Below the pieces are notes generated by a model that saw only the letters and a list, made by a program, of their open reading frames with translations, made no database searches and was not told where the DNA came from. A stretch of 64,000 bases of DNA from Chionomys nivalis. Lineage: Eukaryota; Chordata; Mammalia; Rodentia; Cricetidae. The translations under genes were made by a program, and so were the position numbers. Where the stretch lies: the NCBI RefSeq assembly GCF_950005125.1, contig NC_080094.1, forward strand, positions 74,416,830 to 74,480,829. The letters are read 5' to 3'. Shown piece after piece: positions 48,561 to 59,125 of the stretch (position 1 is its first letter; every line of letters begins with the position of its first letter).

Positions 48561-48844
48561 TCTTCTAAGATGTTCCTGTTCCAGTTGTCTTACAGAGACC
48601 TGTAGCTTCCTGCAAAAGTTCTACTGCTGTATCAAGAAATCTGGTCTGTTAAAAATTAACCATCTTCAGAGACTATTTAACCCTGCCTATTTTCAAGCAT
48701 ATTTTACAGGTTACTCCTGCTGTCTGGGCCAAGACAAACTTACAAAGGGACCCCCAGTTATTGTTAACGTGTACTAGCTCCTGGGACTTCATGATTGGTA
48801 CCAACTCTCCTGGTTCAAAACGTCACCTGCCAACTAAAATCTGG

Positions 48845-48852
48845 TATAAAAG
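48845..48852 (+). promoter_or_regulatory. TATA box
   Basis: 'tataaaag' followed by a G/C stretch, as in Pol II or LTR promoters. Any transcript would start about 30 bases downstream and has no recognisable reading frame. Confidence 0.4.
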
Positions 48853-49180
48853 GGCGTATCTGCTCACTGTGTCTCACTTACCACCCATGCCTTTTCTGTA
48901 CAACTAGGCACTTCTCTGTTCCATTCTTTCAGGTAGTTAATGACCCTTCTCACGACTGACACTATTCATAGGGCCTTAATAACAACATATTTTTTTTTTC
49001 TTGTAGCCACCTGCCTTCTTATTTCCCTCAAGAAACAGATGCCTGAGGTCTCCAGGTAGGCAGTAAACTGGATGCCTCTTCAGTCACACCTTTCGCTGAG
49101 TGTGAGCCCACCAACTCCCAACTCTCTCCTCCCCCACATCGTTTCATGCCTGCAGGAAGTAGCCAGGCTTGAGCCAATAT

Positions 49181-49296
49181 CCCTATATCGAAAGAGTCTG
49201 GGATGTTTGGATAAAAGCAGCAACCTATCCCCCTGGCACCCCTATATCCAAAGAGTCTAAAATTATTGGTTAGAAGCATCACCCCAACCCTTGGCA
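49181..49296 (+). repeat. Imperfect tandem repeat, period 59 bp, two units
   Basis: Units at 49181-49238 and 49240-49296 share 'ccctatat', 'aaagagtct', a 'TTGGWTARAAGCA' block and a 'TGGCA' end. Duplicated blocks of this sort are common in U3 enhancers of LTRs. Confidence 0.75.
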
Positions 49297-49600
49297 TCCA
49301 ACACAAATCCCATCCCCTGGGAGTTGTCACAGTCTAGACTCCACCTTTGAGAAAGCCCACCAAATAGTGACTCCTCCCCAAAGAAGCTGACACAGCTTTG
49401 AGCCACTTCTGACACCTTGTTTTTTCCTGACAGGATGGAATGTACTTGATTCCCAAGCAATATAAATCCTACCTCTGTCAAGTTCCTTTGCCAGGTATTT
49501 CATCACATTGACAAAAAAAGTTACAAAATCAACAGCTAAGAAAGGAATTAGAGAGTTAACAGGGACAACTGGTCTACACACCCTGAAGGAAATTGGAGTA

Positions 49601-50165
49601 CTTCTAATGGAAAAAAGGTAAAAGTGTATTTAGAGTAAGAAGATCCCTTAGGCTGTCCTGTCTCTTAGTGTTACTAAAACTGTACTTAACATTAGTGGGG
49701 AGCTACAATAACCCAACAGAGGGAAGATGATGAATAACCAAGTTCTTTAGAAATTAAGTTGTAACTCACTCAATCATCCATATAAGAAATCAAAAGCAGA
49801 TGATGTAAATTGCTCAGGCTATATGAGTACAGAACAGGGAATATGAGACACTGGTAAATACCAACTATGGTCACATACATGATCTACTATAAAAATAATC
49901 ATTCTAATTTCCTTCTATGTTTATTTCCTATGTTACTGAGTTTGTTTGTGCAGTTATACATATATATTTACTTTAAGCAGAGGACTTGTCTTAATCCTTT
50001 CTTAATATCTTATCAAGAATTGCAACATTGAGATAAATTCTTAAGTATAGAGGCTCTTGACTACCAGCCTCAGTACTCCCTCAAGGCTCAGAATTGGATG
50101 TCTGTGTCAGGCAAAGATTTGAGGGTAAAAAATTAACTCATGCAATTTTTGTATGCATTTTCTTT
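49601..50165. other. Unique AT-rich DNA
   Basis: Nothing recognisable. Confidence 0.45.
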
Positions 50166-50169
50166 ATTT

Positions 50170-50370
50170 TTCAGGCAAGTGGAGAAAGTGAAGTGAAGAG
50201 GCTTGGAGAAGAAGAAGGAAAAGAGGCAAAGAGGAAAAATCAGGGAAAGAAAGAAGAAGAGTAAGGGAAAGAAATAGAAATAGTAGTGTTGAGGGGGAGG
50301 AAGAGAGGAGGAGGAGGAGAGTGAGGGGGAGGAGGAGGAGGAGGAGGAGGAGGAGGAGGAGGAGGAGAGA
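50170..50370. repeat. Purine-rich tract with (GGA)n
   Basis: About 200 bases almost wholly A/G on the plus strand, becoming (GGA)n at 50291-50369. The serine-rich frame on the minus strand (50133-50390) is an artefact of this. Confidence 0.95.
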
Positions 50371-50594
50371 TTTCTAATTTTTACAGACACAGTTGATAAA
50401 TTCTATAGGCAAAGACAATGACAATATACATATCAAAATAACAAAATGGGCAGGTAGAACCTGAGAAAGCAGTATTCAAGAATAGGTGACAAGACCCAGG
50501 AAAGAGTTCCCATTCAAGAGGAAGTACCACACATTTCAAACCATTAGATAAAGTTACTAAATATCTATGAATCTTGGCTTCATGCATTCTACAC

Positions 50595-50952
50595 TGTTGA
50601 AAGGAGGCTTCTAGTTAGTTCCCAGCCATTTATTCCCAAAATAATCACATAGAAACTGTATTAATTAAATCACTGCTTGGCACATTAGCTCTATCTTCCT
50701 ATTGTCTCACTCTTACATATTAATTTAACCCATTTTTATAAACCTGTGTATCACCACATGACTGTGGCTTACCAGGTAAAGTTCTAACATCTGTCTCCAA
50801 GCCGGGCTACATGACCTCTTTGATTCCACCTCCTTTCTCTCAGCATTCAGCTTAGTTTTTGCTGCCTAATGAAGTTCTACCTTGCTATAGGCCAAGCTAG
50901 TTTTCTTTATTAATTGACCAATCATTTACAGCATACAGAGGGGAACACCACA
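50595..50952 (-). mobile_element. ERV 3' LTR, family LTR-A (copy 6)
   Basis: 358 bp; on the minus strand it runs from TGTGGTGTTCCCCTCTGTAT to TTTCAACA. On the plus strand 'aataatcacatagaaactgt', 'aatttaacccatttttataa' and 'gtatcaccacatgactgtgg' are the usual antisense blocks. It joins ERV interior at 50953, so it is the 3' LTR of a minus-strand element. Confidence 0.85.
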
Positions 50953-52090
50953 TTATCTCCCCATTTTTGTTTAAATAAAAAGGAAGGTTTTAACTTTAAT
51001 ATAGTAAAATTACATCTAACAAAACAATTATCAAGCAATAATTATAGTTACAATATTTATAACTACTTTATCTCTTATCATAACTAAGGAAAACTATCTA
51101 TTCTTCAACTCCATCAAAGACTCCTTAAGGATATAATATTACCTAAGTAAACAGAAAGTGCATTGTAAGCAACTTCCAAATCTCTAGAATTAACACAGAC
51201 ATCTCATTGCCTGGACAGTCACCCAAAGTTTTTCTATACCATTGCAGGTACCTATCTTCAGCCTAAAGGCCTAGAATATCCAGCAGACTTTTCTATGAAG
51301 CAGAAAATTTCAAAATATTTCCACCTATCTTGGCAATATTTTAGTCAGTTTATTCTATATCCTTCAGAATGTCTAACAGACCCTTTCATGAAGCAGAAAC
51401 CCAGAAGGAGTGCCTCTCCTTTAGGCAAGTTCAGCAGTAATTTCTCTGTGGGTCTTGCATGTCCAGTTCATACAGCATAGCATCAAGCAGTCTAGGCAAG
51501 AGCAGTTTCTTGTCAAAATTGCTAACCAACCATAATAAACCCCTTTAATACCCATCTTCCTCTTGAAATATTTCATGCTTCCAGGAGGAGATGTGTCTCA
51601 TTTTCATGAAATGTTCTAAGTTTTTAAAACATTTTAAATGGCATATTCTGAAGGTCTATGAAATATTTGAAGAATACCTATCCATCTGAAATATCTCTAT
51701 ACATCTAGAAAATCTAACTAACACAAGTACAAGCTTAACTATCATAGATGATTATCTATTAACCTATATTTCTTAAGTATACATTATATTTTTAAATCAG
51801 CTTCACAAACACAGTATCTTAATCAAGAACAGAAATACACATACAACACAATTGACCTTAAATTTGTATCAGCAAACCAATATCCATACCAATGCAAGTT
51901 ATTCATATCTATATCATAGTCCCGTTTAAATGTAAATAAACATTTATGAAGAACCAATTATGGAATTTGGGCATCTTTCTCTCAATACAGTTTTCTGCTT
52001 TTTGTTGGGCAAAGTAATTTTTGGGTGTGTTCACAACAAACTTTTGGGTGGTCTGGTCCATCAAAACACATCAAACAGGGAGTAGAGGTG
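50953..52090 (-). mobile_element. ERV internal 3' region, minus copy
   Basis: Reversed, this matches 39880-40949 in order. It shares the polypurine tract, 'tagtcatgataaa'-type blocks near 51070, the '(g/c)acagtc(a/c)cccaaag' region near 51220, and 'gatatagatatg' near 51910. Homology fades near 52090, where a plus-strand LTR begins. So the element is truncated on its 5' side. Confidence 0.75.
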
Positions 52091-52095
52091 ATGCA

Positions 52096-52388
52096 ATGAG
52101 AACAGAAGAATTCTGGGAAGGAGGAAGCTGATTCCTCCCACTCCTGCCCTGAACACTGAAGCAGCAGAATGTGATCTGCCCCACTGGAAAAGGTACTGAG
52201 CCACATGGCTAAAATAGATAAGAAAAATGGGTTAATATAAGCTACAAGAGCTAATATGTAGCCTGAGCTAATGGGCCAATCAGCTTTATAACTTATAGAT
52301 ATCTCTGTGTGATTTTCGGGGGGCTAAACAGCTGTGGGTAACTGGGCAGGACAGAAACTCCAACAAGCTGGCCCCCTTAATTGTTACA
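52096..52388 (+). mobile_element. LTR fragment, LTR-A-related subfamily (LTR-C)
   Basis: Sense blocks 'gagccacatggctaaaatag', 'gggttaatataagctacaag', 'gctaatgggccaatcagctt' and 'ctctgtgtgattttcggggg' resemble LTR-A, but the end differs: 'caagctggcccccttaattg' then TTACA. The 5' part is missing. Confidence 0.6.
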
Positions 52389-52394
52389 GGAGTC

Positions 52395-52779
52395 ATATTA
52401 ATTAGCCATACATGACTTAGAAGACAGAGGTAGACCCTGGACTACACAAGATTGAATCTGTTGTCTAAAAGAGAAACAGAGTCACAAAGTTGATCATACA
52501 AAGGTGATCCCAGCACTTGATATCACACCCCATTAGTCCCAGCACTAGTGAGGTGGAGACAAGAGTATTATGGCTAGGTGGAGATAGGGACATTAAGGGG
52601 AAGAAAAAGGAACTCAATATGGTGTAAAGTTTGAGGATTCATGGACAAAGGATCTTGCCCCTTTGGTCTAAAGATTTTGTACAGATAAAAAGTTCTCTCT
52701 AGTGGCTGACTGCTTTGCTTTTCTTATCTTCAGGTTGAACCTCAATATCTATGTCTGGGTTTTTATTATTCTTGCTACA
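52395..52779 (+). mobile_element. LTR-B copy, 5' part missing
   Basis: Ends 'cttcaggttgaacctcaata' ... 'cttgctaca', matching the end of the LTR-B at 35938-36284. The middle has SINE-like blocks ('ggactacacaagattgaatc', 'gtcccagcactagtgaggtg'), so this LTR family seems to carry B1-derived sequence in its U3. No PBS follows. Confidence 0.6.
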
Positions 52780-54262
52780 GAAAGCAGAGTTCGACTCAGT
52801 GATAATCCTTTTTCTCAATCAAGGTAATCTCCCTGATGATGTGCACCTCTGCTGATCTCACATTTCAACTTCCCCTGTCTTTCAGGGTGAACTAGTCACT
52901 CACTCTCTTAGGAACTTCTGGGTTTTCAGTGTTAGATTGGGACTGATTAGAGGTCCAACATTTTTAACAAGAAAAGGATGTATGTACTCTCCAACATTTA
53001 CATGACCACATTTTGTGCAAGAAAGCCTTTAATAGCACTGGAAAAACTATATATTCATAGATTTTTTTCATAACAAAAAGTAGGATATAGAGGACAACTT
53101 TATATATAACAAAATGGAAAATTCATTTCTTGAAATGTACAATAATTATATTTTTTATTTTGTGTCAATGATGATCACATTAGCAAGATATCTCAACAAA
53201 TACAATGCTTAGTTCAAAAATCTTATGAGTCAAAAATACTGTCTGTTTTTCCTGTTTCATGCTAAGGTACTCTGGCAAGTGCTAAGAAATTAACAGGAAA
53301 TCCATGCTGTCTGTTGTATTATAATAATAAAGTATTTTATTTGATTTCAGAATAATGGGACTTTCATTAAGATGTCTGAAGCTATGATAGGATAAAATGT
53401 TACCTTAGAAGCAGATAAAATTTTAATATGATGTGTAGTGTTTATTTCTTTAGGCATGGTTTTCTGCTTTTAAAATTAATATTTTCTTTAGAACAGGGAA
53501 TTTGAAAGTAGAAGAGATATTAAAGTGAAAAGCAAAATAAGGGAAACAAACCTGATCTCTACAGTAAAAGAAAGGCAATGTCTTAATTTTGAAGGCCGAT
53601 TTCAATACTCTTTCAAATATATGTACGCATATGTATGTAATTTGGTAATTATTGTCAAAACACAAATGATTTTTGGGATACTGTAGTTGCCCTAAATTAC
53701 ATGACTATTTCTGTCATTATTTTTTATATGTGATTCTGAATATCTGCTTAATGTCATTCTCTTTTACAACCAACCCATTATTTATATAATCATTCTCCAA
53801 TTAGTGAACATTTGGGCAATTTAGAGCTTTTAGCTGTTGAAAAGGAATTCTATAATGGATACGCCTTTCATCCTCTTTGTAAGCTTGTCTTATTTACATT
53901 TGAAAAAGCCACAAGTAAAATAGCTAGTTGTAACAATTTTTCACTGATTATTACCCCATTGGTGATTTGGTTCTTCGGACCTATCCAACAACTCCACACA
54001 GCAAGCTCCTGTATTAGGGAACTGATTCCTCAGCTCTCTCACTTAAGAAAATTCAGGCCCCAAATGGAGTTGTCTTTGTGATTTTTTCTCTCCATGGAGA
54101 GATATTGGTGTCTTTCACAGACTTTGCAAATTGTCTTCCCACTCTTCAGGTAGGGAATAATAAGTTGTGTTGCATTCATTTTTTCTTTTAATTTCACAAG
54201 GCTCTTTAAAAGATTTCAGTTCATTCATTTGAAATAAACGTAGGTGGTGTAATGGTCTTTCT
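52780..54262. other. Unique AT-rich DNA
   Basis: No exon or repeat recognised. The 89-codon frame at 53812-54081 has no recognisable domain. Confidence 0.45.
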
Positions 54263-54373
54263 TGTCCCTTTAAGTGACAAGCCCCAACCACTCCCTCCCC
54301 CATCCACTGAGGCAAGCAGATCTTCCTTCTGCTTCCAGCCTGAGCTCCTTCTTTTCAGTCTCTCTCCCTCCAC

Positions 54374-54437
<64 letters not shown>

Positions 54438-54672
54438 CTCTCTTCCTCTCTCTCCTCCTCTCTTTGTTTCTCTTTTCTCTCTCTGTTTCTTTCTTTGCTC
54501 TTCTCCTCTTTCCCTTTCCTCTCTTTCCTTTTCCCCTCCATAACCCACTAAATAAATACCTACTTTCTCTGTGTGGCATGTCTAATAGGTCTCTGTCTTT
54601 CATTCGCCACATGGGTCACTGCCTGGGACACGCTACCTTCATGGCCTGCCATGGTGTTGTGCCCACTGCTCA
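54263..54672 (+). mobile_element. LTR-like element, left arm of an inverted repeat
   Basis: 410 bp bounded by TG and CA. Blocks: 'ccactccctcccccatccac' then 'tgaggcaagcag', a pyrimidine stretch with (CT)n, 'cccctccataacccactaaa', AATAAA at 54552-54557, and 'aataggtctctgtctttcat'. An LTR-style layout with poly-A signal. It is longer than the right arm because of the (CT)n growth. The family is unknown. Confidence 0.6.
54374..54436. repeat. (CT)n microsatellite
   Basis: About 30 CT units inside the left arm, absent from the right arm, so it expanded after the two copies split. Arg/Glu- and Ser/Leu-rich frames here are artefacts. Confidence 0.95.
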
Positions 54673-54705
54673 CTGGTATGTTAAAAATAAAATGACACTG
54701 TTTCT

Positions 54706-55052
54706 TGAGTGGCAGCAGTGGGCAGTAGGTCACAAGACCACAGTGGACCATGAAATTGGCAAGGTCCCAGGCAGGGAGTCACTCAGTGGGTGAGAGACAG
54801 AGACCTAATAGGCACTTCATGAAGAGAAAGTGGGTATTTATTTATTGGATTATGGAGGGGAAAGGGAAAGGGGAGAAGGAGAGAAGGGAGAAGAGGAGAA
54901 AGTGGGGAAGGGGAGAAGTGGGGAGAAGGGAGAGAGGCAGAAGCTTCCTAGACTGAAAGGAAGGAGCACAGCTGGAAGCACAAGATAAAACTGCTTGCCT
55001 CAGTGGATGGGGGAGGGAGTGGGTGGAGCTTGTCTCTTAAAAGAGCAGGACA
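54706..55052 (-). mobile_element. LTR-like element, right arm of an inverted repeat
   Basis: 347 bp; on the minus strand it runs from TGTCCTGCTCTTTTAAGAGA to CTGCCACTCA. It has the same order of blocks as the left arm, with AATAAA on the minus strand in the stretch 'gtatttatttattggattat'. By eye, arms are roughly 80% alike outside the (CT)n. Only 33 bases (54673-54705) lie between the arms. Confidence 0.65.
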
Positions 55053-56149
55053 GATGCATACAGGTGGCAATCAATAAATACATTCCCTTTAAGAAGTTGT
55101 CAAAAATTTTCTAATTACTAAATCCTTCTGAAGCTATAAAAATGATTTCACTCATCACTTGCTTGTAGGAACTTGACTCCTGATCTCTATCTGAGTAAAT
55201 CATGTGCCACCTTGGAATTAATGTCATTAAGAATATGCTTCACAAAATAAGTATTTTCCTATCATTTTCATACCTGTGGTATCTTGTGGCAACCTAGTTA
55301 TATGCTATAGAATTAGGGTTAAGACCTAAATTTACAGGACTTAATAATACAGTTGCAGCAAAGTTCAGATATTGATCACTTTATCACTTTTCACCTCTTT
55401 AATAAAGGCTGCATAGCGGTCATCATCTGGGGTAAATCCCACTGGCCCATCAACTTATTCTGGTAAACCTGATATTACATGTCCCTCTCTAAAACATGAC
55501 ACTCAAACTAAATACCTGTTCAACTTCTCACATCTGTATAATCGTATTTCCAAAGTTTGTTGATGAAATGGATGGTTAAAAATCTATAAAAGAAAAAAAA
55601 GAAAAAGTCACCACATTTGTTGCTAAAATCAATGAATAAAAGCTGTCATTTTCAAATCTACTTGCCTCTTTTTAAAGACTTTTTTGGAATTAACACTTCC
55701 AAAGACTGAGAGGCAAAGAGATTGAGCAAATAAGACAAATACAATAAATAAATAAATAGATAGATTGATAGATAAATAAATGTGGACAGAATAATGTGTG
55801 TTGAGCATGAATAATATGTATCACTAGCTTCCCCCAAAATAAATATCTCCTAAGAAAAACTCTATTTCTGTCATGTCCTTAAAATGGAGCCTAAAGATTT
55901 CTGGATGTTAGAATATAAGAAACATGAATATTTTTCATTTGTCCTAATAAGTATTAAAATGCTTAGTGTTGGATGTTTTAGATATTTAAAGAACACAGAA
56001 ATAAATGAGTGTTTTGTGGAATGATGTATAAATACTGTACTTTCTTATGATGGTTCCAAATATGACTTAAAGTACCAAAGATGACATTCACAGTAGAGAA
56101 AGTTAAAATTTTATTTAATCATATTACAACAGAGGAGAGACACTAGAAA
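55053..56149. other. Unique AT-rich DNA
   Basis: A simple AAAT/GATA run at 55741-55781. Nothing else recognised. Confidence 0.45.
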
Positions 56150-56262
56150 TTAGTTATGAAGTAGCAATGAAATTAATTTCAAGCTTGGGGGGCAGCACAG
56201 CATGAGAATCACACTCAAGGATTGCAACATTAGGAAGCTTGAAAATCACTGCTCTTGAGGAA
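56150..56262. mobile_element. URR1-like hAT fragment
   Basis: 'gttatgaagtagcaatgaaa', 'gattgcaacattaggaagct' and 'tgaaaatcactgctctt' are one end of a URR1-type element, in the opposite orientation to the copy at 48.1 kb. The other end is missing. Confidence 0.65.
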
Positions 56263-56429
56263 CATTTAAAATATTTGCATATATGCAACAGAGAAGTTTG
56301 CATTTAGAAAGAATTTTGATGAAATTGCGGCAAGCACTTACACCATTTTTATCAAATGCAATCTTAGGTTAAGGGAAATGAAATGCAAGAAAAACTTCTT
56401 ATCTACAGGTGTTTATTCCTGATAATGGG

Positions 56430-56640
56430 GTAGGAACACAGTGAGGTGACTCTAGTGTTAAAAGCAACTGATGCACCATCCAAGTGACCTAAATTCAATA
56501 CCTAAGACCCATGTAAAAATGGAAGAAAAAAGTGATTCTAAGAAGTTTTCAGGTGCCTTACACACATACGCTGTGATTCACACATACACACAAAAACACA
56601 TACAACAATACACACAAGCAGGGGAGATAAAACATATAGC
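56430..56640 (+). mobile_element. B3-like SINE
   Basis: 'aaaagcaactgatgcaccat' and 'gtgacctaaattcaatacct' are the sense tRNA-like half; 'aagacccatgtaaaaatgga' and a CACACA-rich end follow, as in B3. Confidence 0.6.
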
Positions 56641-57384
56641 TAGTAAGTAATGAACATACTTGGAAGGTGAAATAAAATAATTTCATAGATGCGTAGAACA
56701 TGAAATAGTCATTTATGTGTCATTTAATAGAAGGATGGTGAGTGTACTGAATGTAGTGTTTTTCTGACTTGGTTAACGCTCTTAAACTCTAATTCTTTAA
56801 GCTTTTACATGTTTTCTCTGGTCCTATTTGGTGGCACCCGTGCTGGAGAGCAGTTTCTACAAGTTAACATGCTGCAATATGTGTCTTGTTATTTGAAGAC
56901 TGGAGTATATGAGATAAGAAAGAAACAGACCATCATTTAATCTGAATTCTCATCTTTTCATTTTTTTGTTTCATAATTTTCTTGCATCAACTGAATTTTA
57001 TTGAAATGCTTTGTTTCAAGGCTTATTCTTGATCATAATCCCATAGGGTGAAATGCACAGAAATGAAAAATAAATTGAATGTCTGTTAATGGCTAAATGC
57101 TTATACATTGTGTAAATGAAAGTAGACAGTTTAAAAATCAAACTTATTATTTAGATTATAATAATTCAGTAAATTGAGATTTCCCTTTAATTTTTGTAGA
57201 ATTTCCTATACCAATGTAAAATTTACATAGTATATAACTTGATGAATTGTTAGTAAGAAAGAAGTAAATTTACAGAATTACTTAAAAGACAAACATAAGC
57301 TTACTTAAATCTCAACTGTACACATTAATATCATACAAATACTAAGTATAAAAAGAACATAGGTGTATAGGGTCTTGACTATAG
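56641..57384. other. Unique AT-rich DNA
   Basis: Nothing recognisable. Confidence 0.45.
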
Positions 57385-57545
57385 TTATGTTTAAAGACAA
57401 TTTACCTAGTATGTGCAAAACCCTGGGTTATATTTCTACCATAACACAAGCCCTGCACTCAAGGGGTAGAAGCAGGAAGTTCTAATTTCAAGATAATCTA
57501 TAATCTTTAGTTTGAGACAGTTTGAGCCATATGAGAAGCCCCCCC
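57385..57545 (+). mobile_element. B4/RSINE1-like SINE (ID-B1 composite)
   Basis: ID-like left part 'cctagtatgtgcaaaaccct' plus 'gggttatatttctaccat', then a B1-like right part 'ggtagaagcaggaagttcta' and 'ttgagacagtttgagccata'. That order is the B4 layout. Confidence 0.6.
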
Positions 57546-57548
57546 CTT

Positions 57549-57640
57549 GTGTGTGTGTGTGTGTGTTTGCATGTGCTTGTGTCTCTTTGTGTGTGTATGT
57601 TGTGTGGTTGTGCATGGACACATGTGTTTGTGTGTGTAAA
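57549..57640. repeat. (GT)n and GT-rich repeat
   Basis: A GT run at 57549-57567 and looser GT-rich DNA after it, at the end of the B4-like SINE. Confidence 0.85.
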
Positions 57641-58645
57641 TAAGAAAGTGTTTAATTTGCTTACAAATACACTTAAGACAGATGACACAATGAACGGCAT
57701 GGTTTTATAAGCTTCATAAAAAACAGCTAACTCCCTTCAATGAAACACATATGCTCTAATTTTATGAAGGCAATTGCACCAGAATTTGTTGTACATAACT
57801 ATGTTACTTTTTCCTCATTACTCAGGAAACATACTTATTTTTTTTTCTTTAGCAAAAGTACAAACACTTAACTGTGATTGGATTTGTTTTCAGAAGAATC
57901 AATAGAAGAGTCACTGTACAGAAAGCTTTTCAGAAAAGCTCTCTGTGGATAATAGAGTCTAAAGTGAAATTCCTTACATTTCTACAACATGTTTTTATCA
58001 TATGCATCTATCATTACCTCTGACCAATTCTTCCTAGTGTCCTCTTCTATATCTCCCTCCAATCTATGCCTTCTACTATTTAGTTAATATTGTTCCAATA
58101 CTAAAAGGTGTGATGCTTTTCATCAAGTTATGGATTACGTAATAGCATCCATATCCCATAGGGGATGTAACTGTTACTCCCTCAGCAGCCATTCAGTTTC
58201 AAGATTTTATCTCCAAAGAAGAATTTTAGAATTTTGACTGATCTTATACAAGTTTTGTAGAAGTAACTATAGCAGCAGCCATTGTCATGTGCAGAAGGCA
58301 TCATTTCATTGCTTTTCTTCCAAGCCACTTCCTCTTACATATCATTCTTGTACTATTGAATGGTTTTCCTAGAATCTTGCATAAGATAGGCTAATACAGA
58401 TGATTCATTATCATCATCAGCTGAGAACTCATGAAAAACATTTAACTTAAATAGTACTTTGACCAGTTATGAGTCTCTACATTAGCCATAACACACTGAT
58501 CAAAGTTGAGAGTAACTCAAATCTATGGGTACGTGAAGCATGAATTCTAATTGGTTTTCATAATAAAAACCTGGGGTCAGATATTAGGAGATAAAAAAGC
58601 TGAAAAGCAGAGCAATCAGTCACTTTAGAGACGGTTTACCCCTAC
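57641..58645. other. Unique AT-rich DNA
   Basis: Nothing recognisable. Confidence 0.45.
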
Positions 58646-58649
58646 CAAA

Positions 58650-58880
58650 TCCTCAGACTGAAAGGGCAATTCTGTCTCTACTCAGACGGCATTCTCAGAC
58701 TGCATAATCCACAATAACCCTCAGACTGCAACTGCTGCTTAGACTGCAGTGTTGCTAACTACCTCCTCAGACTGCTTCCTCAGACTGACTACTTAAGGCT
58801 GTTGCATCACTGCTTGCTCAGACTGCTTGCTCAGGCTGCTTCTCAGTCTGACTGCTTCAGACTGCTGCCTCGGACTGAAC
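58650..58880 (+). repeat. Degenerate CTCAGACTGC-rich repeat cluster
   Basis: Seven exact CAGACTG heptamers (from 58654, among them 58723, 58767, 58781, 58819 and 58858) and five one-base variants occur in about 230 bases at irregular spacing. Most are preceded by CT or T. This is far denser than chance. It looks like a decayed minisatellite, perhaps part of a larger interspersed repeat that includes the B1-like pieces to the right. Confidence 0.75.
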
Positions 58881-58939
58881 TGAGCTCCTGTCTCCTCCTG
58901 CCTTACATTACTCTGTCCAGTCATATCACTTCTGTCTCC

Positions 58940-59125
58940 ACCTCTCTAGTGCTTAGATTAAAGGTGTGGGGTCCCAAGTGCTAGGATTACCTTTGCATGA
59001 GCTCTGTTTCTCCTTTAGATTGGATCAATTTCATGTAGCCCAGGGTAGCCTTGAAATCACAGAGATCCATCTGCCTCTGTCTCCTGAGTCCTGGGATTAA
59101 ATGTGTGTGACTACTGACTGGCCTC
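58940..59125 (-). mobile_element. Two B1-derived pieces in tandem
   Basis: 58945-58995: 'gtgcttagattaaaggtgtg' and 'caagtgctaggattaccttt', two antisense B1 heads back to back. 59020-59125: 'catgtagcccagggtagcct', 'atcacagagatccatctgcc' and 'gtcctgggattaaatgtgtg', one longer antisense B1. This layout suggests a composite repeat rather than single SINE insertions. Confidence 0.65.

Larger units (their letters stand above)
48560..49600 (+). other. LTR-like stretch, GC-richer, with TATA box
   Basis: This block is clearly less AT-rich than its surroundings. It has a TATA box 'tataaaag' at 48845-48852 in a GGTATAAAAGGGCG setting, and a 59-bp tandem repeat at 49181-49296. No TG...CA ends, PBS or poly-A signal were confirmed. 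A class I ERV LTR is the best guess; a lone promoter or another repeat is possible. Confidence 0.3.

Noticed and set aside
50133..50390. Serine-run protein on the minus strand
   Set aside because: It is the (GGA)n purine tract read in reverse.
54221..54612. Several overlapping open frames rich in Arg/Glu or Ser/Leu
   Set aside because: They are translations of the (CT)n tract in all phases; low complexity, no coding signal.
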